Shown: positions 58,342 to 64,000 of the stretch, one piece after another
Layout: every line of letters starts with the position of its first letter
Position numbering within the stretch: the stretch's first letter is position 1
Source: Dimorphilus gyrociliatus
Lineage: Eukaryota; Annelida; Polychaeta; Dinophilidae
Reading direction: 5' to 3'
DNA: 64,000 nucleotides
Assembly: GCA_904063045.1 (NCBI GenBank)
Contig: CAJFCJ010000005.1
Location: 1,457,167 to 1,521,166, forward strand
The notes under the pieces: generated by a model
Databases searched by the model: none
What the model was told of the DNA's origin: nothing
Seen by the model: only the letters and a program-made list of their open reading frames with translations
Position numbers and translations under genes: made by a program

Positions 58342-60110
58342 ATGTGTTCGCTTGATTTGGAAGAAACGGCAAACCGACTAGGAATTGAATATTTCCTGGT
58401 ATCTTACGCACCTTTAAATACAGATGTAAGATGTTCTCTTATACCCAAACGTGCAATTCGAGAAGTGCAAAAAAACGGATGCGGAATGCCCCCTGCAATG
58501 TTCTTCAAATCCACTCCTGTAGAACCAGAGATGATAATTAAACCTGACCCAAAAAGTTTAATACAATTGCCATGGAAATCTAAGTTTGCCTGGTTAAGCA
58601 GGTAATATTATTTTTTGTACAACTAAAATAGTTATAGTATATGATGATTCCAATTCATTATACAGTGACTTATATATGTATGGAAAACCGTTTGACCAAT
58701 GTCCCAGGGCTTGTTTAAAGAGGCAGGTGGAACTCGCCAAGAGTATGGGATTTTCCATGAAATCTGGAGTAGAGCGTAATATACTACTTTGTTTATTAAT
58801 TATGAAAATATCTAAAGTTTAATTTAAATTACCTTTGATCCTTAAAGACCAATATTTTGTTGATTGATATAATCAATGTTTTTTATGCAATTTATTACCT
58901 CAATCAATTATTAATTGATTTTTATTTTTCTCTTTCTTTTCGTTCAGCTGAATTTACACTTTTAACAAAGGATGGAAAAGAATTCGCTGATAAAATTGAC
59001 ATGCAACAGCCCATGAGCCTTCAAGATCCACTTGCGATTATGAGACATTCCAAGTTTTTAACTGATCTATCTGATTCTATGGAAAAGATTGGGTGGAATC
59101 CATATGAAATCGACCACGAGTCATCTTGCTGTCAATACGAAATTAACTTTGATTATGTTGATTGCTTAGAAACAGCTGATAGATTTATGTTTATGAAATT
59201 CATGATTAAAGAACTAGCAGAAATTCATGGTATAAAAGCTTCGTTTATGCCTGTGCCTATACCTAGAATACTCTGCGGTAATAACAGTTGATTCAAATTT
59301 TTATAATCCGACTTTTCGTATAACGATATTAATAATGTGTTATCTTTTATATTAGCCAATGGCTTGCATGTTAATGTTTCCCTTTGGAATAATAGCACAC
59401 ATACGAATGCATTTGAGGATGATTCGGATGAGTTGGGACTATCCCAAATTGCTTATAACTTTATAGGTGGTTTAATGAAACATGTTGAGGATACATGCGC
59501 CATTTGCTGTCCAACAGTAAATAGTTACAAGAGGTAAATGTTGGCTTTTAGAATAATTACCCTTAAACATCTATTCTTTTTCCACAGATTAAATAGAGGT
59601 GTATGGTGTCCCAACGTAATATCTTGGGGTGGTAATAACAGGACTGTTCTATTTAGAATTCCAGCCTCTAATAGGTTAAATTCCAAGAAATAGGATGTTT
59701 GTCTAACGGTTGTCCTAATTCTTTCAGGGTCGAACACAGATTGCCTGATGCGACTGCAAATCCCTATCTAATGCAAGCGGCAATCTTGGCTTCGGGCCTG
59801 GATGGAATCATAAATAAGATTCGTAATTATTTTGCAATGAATAATAAATTAGCAAAATAACATAATAAATCATCTCGTTACAGATCCAGGGCCGAAAGCT
59901 GATTTCGATGTTCAGATGCAATCCGAGCAATTTAAGAAAGTACCGAAAAACCTTGAAAAGGCTTTAGATAAATTGGAATCAAGTACATTCTTGAAAGATT
60001 CTCTTGGAGAACCAATTATCGATGGTTTTATTCACCTTAAAAGAAAAGAATGGAATCTGTTCCATTCGGAAATTACACCGTGGGAAATAGATTATTATTC
60101 TAATGCTTAA
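58342..60110 (+). CDS. Type III glutamate-ammonia ligase (GlnT)-like glutamine synthetase
   Basis: A GS-fold ATP-grasping amide ligase of about 440 residues. The N-terminal beta-grasp domain reads MCSLDLEETANRLGIEYFLVS and QLPWKSKFAWL. The catalytic domain has SGVEPEFTLL (metal-binding Glu), DHESSCCQYEINFDY, ASFMPVPIPR, ANGLHVNVSLW (catalytic-site His), CCPTVNSYKRLNRG, SWGGNNRTVLFRIP and RVEHRLPDATANPYLMQAA. This chain follows bacterial type III glutamate-ammonia ligase/gamma-glutamylmethylamide-synthetase proteins much more closely than the animal GSII enzyme, and also more closely than lengsin (LGSN). At least six exons with short introns show it is a resident nuclear gene, not contamination. 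The substrate could be ammonia or an alkylamine. The start ATG at 58342 matches the usual N-terminus of the family. Confidence 0.85.
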
Positions 60111-61146
60111 TTCTTTGATTTATAATTATATAGCATATTTTTACACAGTCTGCATGTTTAATTAAATATAAATTAGGAGAAGTAGTTACATTTAGTTACT
60201 AATAAATAATATTGTAACACTTATCTCGTTATAAAAGAATACATCCAGCTAGAGTTTACGTAGAATTTGGAATATTATAACAAACTTGAAAAGTGTGCAA
60301 CTCTGTAATGTTCAGCTTCTCGATAATTAGTCTACATTCAACCCTCGAGATCTATTTACTTGAAAGTTCGCTAATTATATCATGATAGAACTAATATAAT
60401 ATACATTTAATACGTGCTTTATTTCATATACATGTATACTAATATACAATATATATAAAGTATCTGTTGTTTGTTAGATTATCCTAAATAAAGATGTCAA
60501 AGTATACATTCTAATAAAAGAAGTAAATAGTTTTATTTTCACACTAATATTTCTATTGTAATCGGGCAAAACTGTCCTGAGTACCATTCACGTTTAAAGA
60601 AAACGTCAAAAGTTAACTCTTTCATACTTGACAGCCTGATAGCTTGATAGTTTACTTATAATCCTTCAATTTGGATATTAAATTTAAATTTGATCTATAA
60701 TTATCGAACGTAAAAATTATTGAGACCGAGGCAACTAAAGAGTTCAGATAATTGATGCTTTATATAGTTTTCAAATAACTCTAGAGGTGTCGCATACAGG
60801 GACTCTAATGAAGAAGCAATTGGCCATCAACTATCGCCTCCTATAATCTATAGTTGAGCGCATGAGTCTCTTATCAATTTTACATTTGTAGAAGCGTCTC
60901 AATAAAACATCGTTCATACTTAACAAGGTAAGAAATATTTCACTAAATTTTACAAGAAATATTCAATATATCAATTCGTTTGACGTTCTGAAAGAAGAAT
61001 TCTTAGCCTAGGCTGAGGTTATAGGTTATAAGGCAGATTTTAATCATTTTGATTAGATCTACATTATGAGAGAGTAATTATTGGCAAACAATAAGCATGC
61101 TGAAAAATCAGCCGTTAAGTACGGAAGTCGAATATGAAAAGTTTGT
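60111..61146. other. Convergent 3' intergenic region
   Basis: About 1 kb between the GS-like gene and the amine oxidase gene. It is AT-rich with several AATAAA-like strings near 60485-60520. No gene is supported. Confidence 0.55.
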
Positions 61147-62781
61147 CTAATTTTTTTCATCGAGGTCCTTTGAAATTTCTATGGAAACTCGAATTGCACT
61201 CTCAATTGCGCCTTCTATCCATCCGTGGAAATCCGATGTTTGTTCTCCGGCGAAGTGGATGCGACCATGAGTCTCTTGAAAACTTTTCCTGAAATGATTT
61301 GTACATTGTCCAGGTAGGCACATAGAAAATCCTCCTCTTGAGAACGGATCTTTTGACCATTTTTTCACCACAGCATTTTTATACAAAGACTTCACATCCA
61401 TTTTAAACATATTTGATAATTGTGTAATATGGCCTTCTATGATTTGTGAATCAGACATATTTGCTAGTTCTCTGGCTTTATCGCCTTCACCTAAAGCTCC
61501 GTAGAAAACATTTCGTCCAGAATATTTTCCAGGTACATTCATTGGTCCTGTATCCCAATCTGTAATGATATCTCCTTCTTTAACTCCAAAAGATTCCCAG
61601 AAAGGTTTTGAAAATATTTCAACAACTCTAGTTCCCGTTTCGAAATGCATTTTGTCAATTGCTTCTCGTTTCAAAGAAGTCAATTTAGGTTGAAATTTCA
61701 ATACTCGTAGCGCACCCAAAGATGTCGCAACAACAACGTAGTCAGAACATTCCTTTTCTAATTTAGATTGACCATTGATTTTATAGTAAACACAAGCGTA
61801 ATCTTTCTTCGTTGATACTTTTACTACTGTAGAATTGAACTGGATAGTATTATTCTTTAGGCTCGATGCGACAGATTTTGGGAGATTGTCAAGGCCTGAA
61901 TTTACTAGTTTTGCGGGAGCAGCACCGTACGTAAACATCATAAGTACGAACTCGTACATGGAAATAGATCTCATTTCATAAAAATATGATAAATACAGAA
62001 TATTTTTAGTTAGTTCATTTGAAAATTTACACTTTTTTCTACAGTAATCTTCCAACGAAAACTTATCAAAATATTCAAGAGCATCCATCCAAGTTCTTGA
62101 TTCTATATCATCCATAATTTGTTCTTGAAATATTTGCATATTTTCGGCAATAGTAGAATTAGTTTCCGGTTTGTCAAAAACATAGCTAAAAGGGTTTTTT
62201 TCCCTCAAAGCAGCTTTGTATCGCTTTATTCTTCCATTTAATGCAATTAAATTGTTATTGACGATCCTACGAAACGATGAAACTTTTATCGAAAAATTAG
62301 ACATGATAGATAATGCAAATATGTGTGTAACAGGTATTTGAAGAGCGCCAAGTTCCCCTTTCCATCCAGACGGATCCCTATACGTATGAATTCGTCCACC
62401 AACTCTATTGCTAGCCTCAAATATTTTCACCCTTTGGCCCATTTGCTGTAACAGTTTTGCTGTAACAGTTCCTGATATTCCAGCTCCCAGTATTATAACT
62501 TTCTTTGACATATCCTTTCTTAACGGTCCTAAAAATTGAATTCAAATGTAGTTAGATCTTATTTAAGTATAGAATCTAAAAATCTCACCATCATTTAGGA
62601 AATTGTAGTATTGAAAAAAGTCATATCTTGTAGGGGGTAAAGACATTTGATTAGCCCTTTCATAATGCAACTTCGGAGGATTTTTCGGATATCTATAATT
62701 AGTGTTCGATACATGACAAACTGTAACTAACGGTTCAAACAATAAAATCACAAATAAACAGAATTTTTTACAATTTTCCAT
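61147..62781 (-). CDS. Secreted L-amino-acid-oxidase-like FAD enzyme
   Basis: FAD-dependent amine oxidase of the LAAO/MAO superfamily, which oxidatively deaminates L-amino acids and yields hydrogen peroxide and ammonia. Exon 1 (ATG at 62781) encodes a signal peptide (MENCKKFCLFVILLFEPLVT) and a PTRYDFFQYYNFLNDG segment typical of LAAOs. It joins exon 2 in phase through an intron of about 55 nt ending near 62535. Exon 2 has the dinucleotide-binding VIILGAGISG and the GGRIHTYRD motif, a helical substrate domain, and the C-terminal FAD-contact HFAGEQTSDFHGWIEGAIES. Length is about 490 residues, normal for the family. The secreted nature suggests a defensive or digestive role. A TATA-like element precedes it. 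Confidence 0.9.
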
Positions 62782-63472
62782 AACTGGCTCTCTTTCAATA
62801 AAGTACAATAATGATTTAATATGCTTTTAGAAAAGCTCAAACTTAATATATAGGCCTTTTTCTATTCTGTAATGCACAACGAGTTTAATCATATTGAAGA
62901 GGTTCACAATTTTTCAAAGCCTTAGATTTCGTTTTATTATTTAAAATTTCATCTTGGAAGGTGAGTTCTTTAAAAAAATCATCTATAGCACTATTTCATT
63001 TTTACACTCAATCATTATGTAATATATTTAATTTATTCAACATCTATAATATTATCAAAAGTTATTTTTGTCTATAGTAAACAATATTTCAAAACATTAT
63101 AGTAAGTTAGATTGCCGTGTAATTCGAAAAGCTATTAAAAAATCTTTTCATTAATTAATAACGAATTTTCTCTCTTTTTACAAGGAGCTAATCGATGTAA
63201 ATTTAACTGTATATGATCGTATTGAAAAATCCAATTTGTAAATATCAACTCCAATATTTGTTCATTTCCCATCATAGACAATTACTTTACATTCTAATCT
63301 AGGAAGCACAATAAAGATTAATATCACGATATATTTCCATAAAAAGAGTCTAATTTTTTCTGTGTATAATTTGAAAAGTTCTCTTTATCTACAGATTTTA
63401 ATAATTATTTTTAATATTTCAGATATAAACTTAGAAAGTAATACAATCCAACTTTAATTAACACTTCTACTC
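62782..63472. promoter_or_regulatory. Divergent region, LAAO-like and SDR genes
   Basis: About 690 bp between outward-facing genes, presumably holding both promoters. It is AT-rich and no ORF is supported. Confidence 0.45.
62844..62853 (-). promoter_or_regulatory. Candidate TATA box of the LAAO-like gene
   Basis: TATATATTAA read on the minus strand, about 65 bp before the start codon. Assigned by motif and distance. Confidence 0.4.
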
Positions 63473-64000
63473 ATGAAAATGACACTCTCCTCTACTATTT
63501 TACGATTTTTAACTATAGTCATCCTGTTTGCTTCTACCTCTCAATGTAAATACGAATCTCGTTTATTTAAAGAAAGCTTTTATCATTTATATCTAACATT
63601 TTATTACTTTAAAGCTTTTCAAGATTGCGAAAAGGTCGAAGGAAAGGGGATAATCATTACGGGTGCTTCTAAGGGAATTGGTAGAGAAATAGCTAAACAG
63701 TTATCAAAATGTAACGTTAATTTGATGGCGGTCGGTAGAAATGTTGAAAATTTAGAATCATTGCAAGAGTTTATGACATCTAACAATGAAAAAGGAACGT
63801 TTACAACCCTATCCATAGACGTTGCAAAGGAAGGAAACCCTAAGAAATTAGTTCAAGTTATTATATTTCTTAGCTAAAACAATCATTCACTCTCTGTGAA
63901 AATAACGACTTATTTGCAGAAGGCTCTAACACAATTCAACAAGATCGATCACGTTTTTTTCTCACATGCCCTTTTAGGAAATTATTCCCACTTTACTGGA
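63473..64000 (+). CDS. Short-chain dehydrogenase/reductase, 5' part (cut by window end)
   Basis: A hydrophobic N-terminal signal or anchor (MKMTLSSTILRFLTIVILFA) precedes an SDR Rossmann fold with the cofactor motif GIIITGASKGIGREIA and the basic VGRN that favours NADP(H). A short intron (about 63855-63918, ending TTTGCAG) leads to an exon reading KIDHVFFSHALLGNYS, the position of the NNAG-like strand in SDRs, here altered. The lumen-facing anchor and SHALLGNYS resemble 11-beta-hydroxysteroid dehydrogenase 1-like enzymes; a 3-ketodihydrosphingosine reductase is the alternative. The catalytic Ser and YxxxK lie beyond the window, so function cannot be settled. Confidence 0.8.

Noticed and set aside
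58342-60110. Lengsin (LGSN) or standard animal GSII
   Set aside because: Lengsin has degenerate active-site motifs and GSII has a different motif set; this protein keeps the GlnT-type motifs.
1-64000. tRNA, rRNA, CRISPR array, or viral or transposase genes
   Set aside because: No cloverleaf-type B-box, regularly spaced repeat, reverse transcriptase or transposase motif was seen on either strand.

Overview
The window is AT-rich (roughly 30% G+C by eye) nuclear DNA from a compact animal genome. Almost every gene is split by very short GT-AG introns, many of about 50-65 nt, and most neighbours sit a few hundred bases or less apart. The gene set is purely metazoan: beclin 1, the kinetochore protein KNTC1/ROD, Dispatched, tubby, a TNFAIP8-family protein, CASD1, SNX14, a matrix metalloproteinase and an LDLa-LRR-7TM receptor. 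The mix fits a small-genome invertebrate, possibly a lophotrochozoan, but I cannot name the species. No bacterial, viral, CRISPR, rRNA or tRNA feature was found.

Layout. 0.2-5.4 kb (+): an unrecognised multi-exon gene with an RS-like, low-complexity N-terminal part. 5.9-8.9 kb (-): a relaxin-receptor-like (RXFP/LGR type C) receptor. 9.0-16.9 kb (-): KNTC1. 17.4-19.1 kb (+): BECN1, head-to-head with KNTC1. 19.4-19.9 kb (-): a promethin/LDAF1-like lipid-droplet protein, head-to-head with SNRNP27 (20.1-21.0 kb, +). 21.4-22.7 kb (-): a secreted S1 serine protease. 23.8-25.6 kb (+): an MMP. 25.8-31.6 kb (-): SNX14, whose first intron is almost filled by an intronless lysosomal phospholipase A2/LCAT-family gene on the opposite strand (30.2-31.5 kb). 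32.8-33.3 kb (+): TNFAIP8-like. 34.5-38.1 kb (+): CASD1. 39.0-41.5 kb (-): a tubby-like protein, head-to-head with an SVOP-like transporter (42.1-44.1 kb, +). 44.7-51.4 kb (-): Dispatched, with one unusually long 3.7-kb intron. 54.1-56.3 kb (-): CDK5RAP3. 57.1-57.9 kb (+): an unrecognised four-TM protein. 58.3-60.1 kb (+): a glutamine-synthetase-fold enzyme that looks more like bacterial type III (GlnT) enzymes than animal GS. 61.1-62.8 kb (-): a secreted L-amino-acid-oxidase-like flavoenzyme. 63.5 kb to the end (+): the 5' part of a short-chain dehydrogenase.

The genes do not form one pathway. Several touch lipid and membrane homeostasis (LDAF1-like, SNX14, LPLA2, Dispatched, tubby, BECN1), but I see no evidence that this clustering is more than chance. 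The most notable observations are the nested SNX14/LPLA2 pair, a beclin whose BH3 core Gly-Asp is replaced, a relaxin-receptor-like GPCR lacking the usual DRY and NPxxY motifs, the GlnT-like gene, and recurrent CTCF-like motifs in the noncoding DNA.
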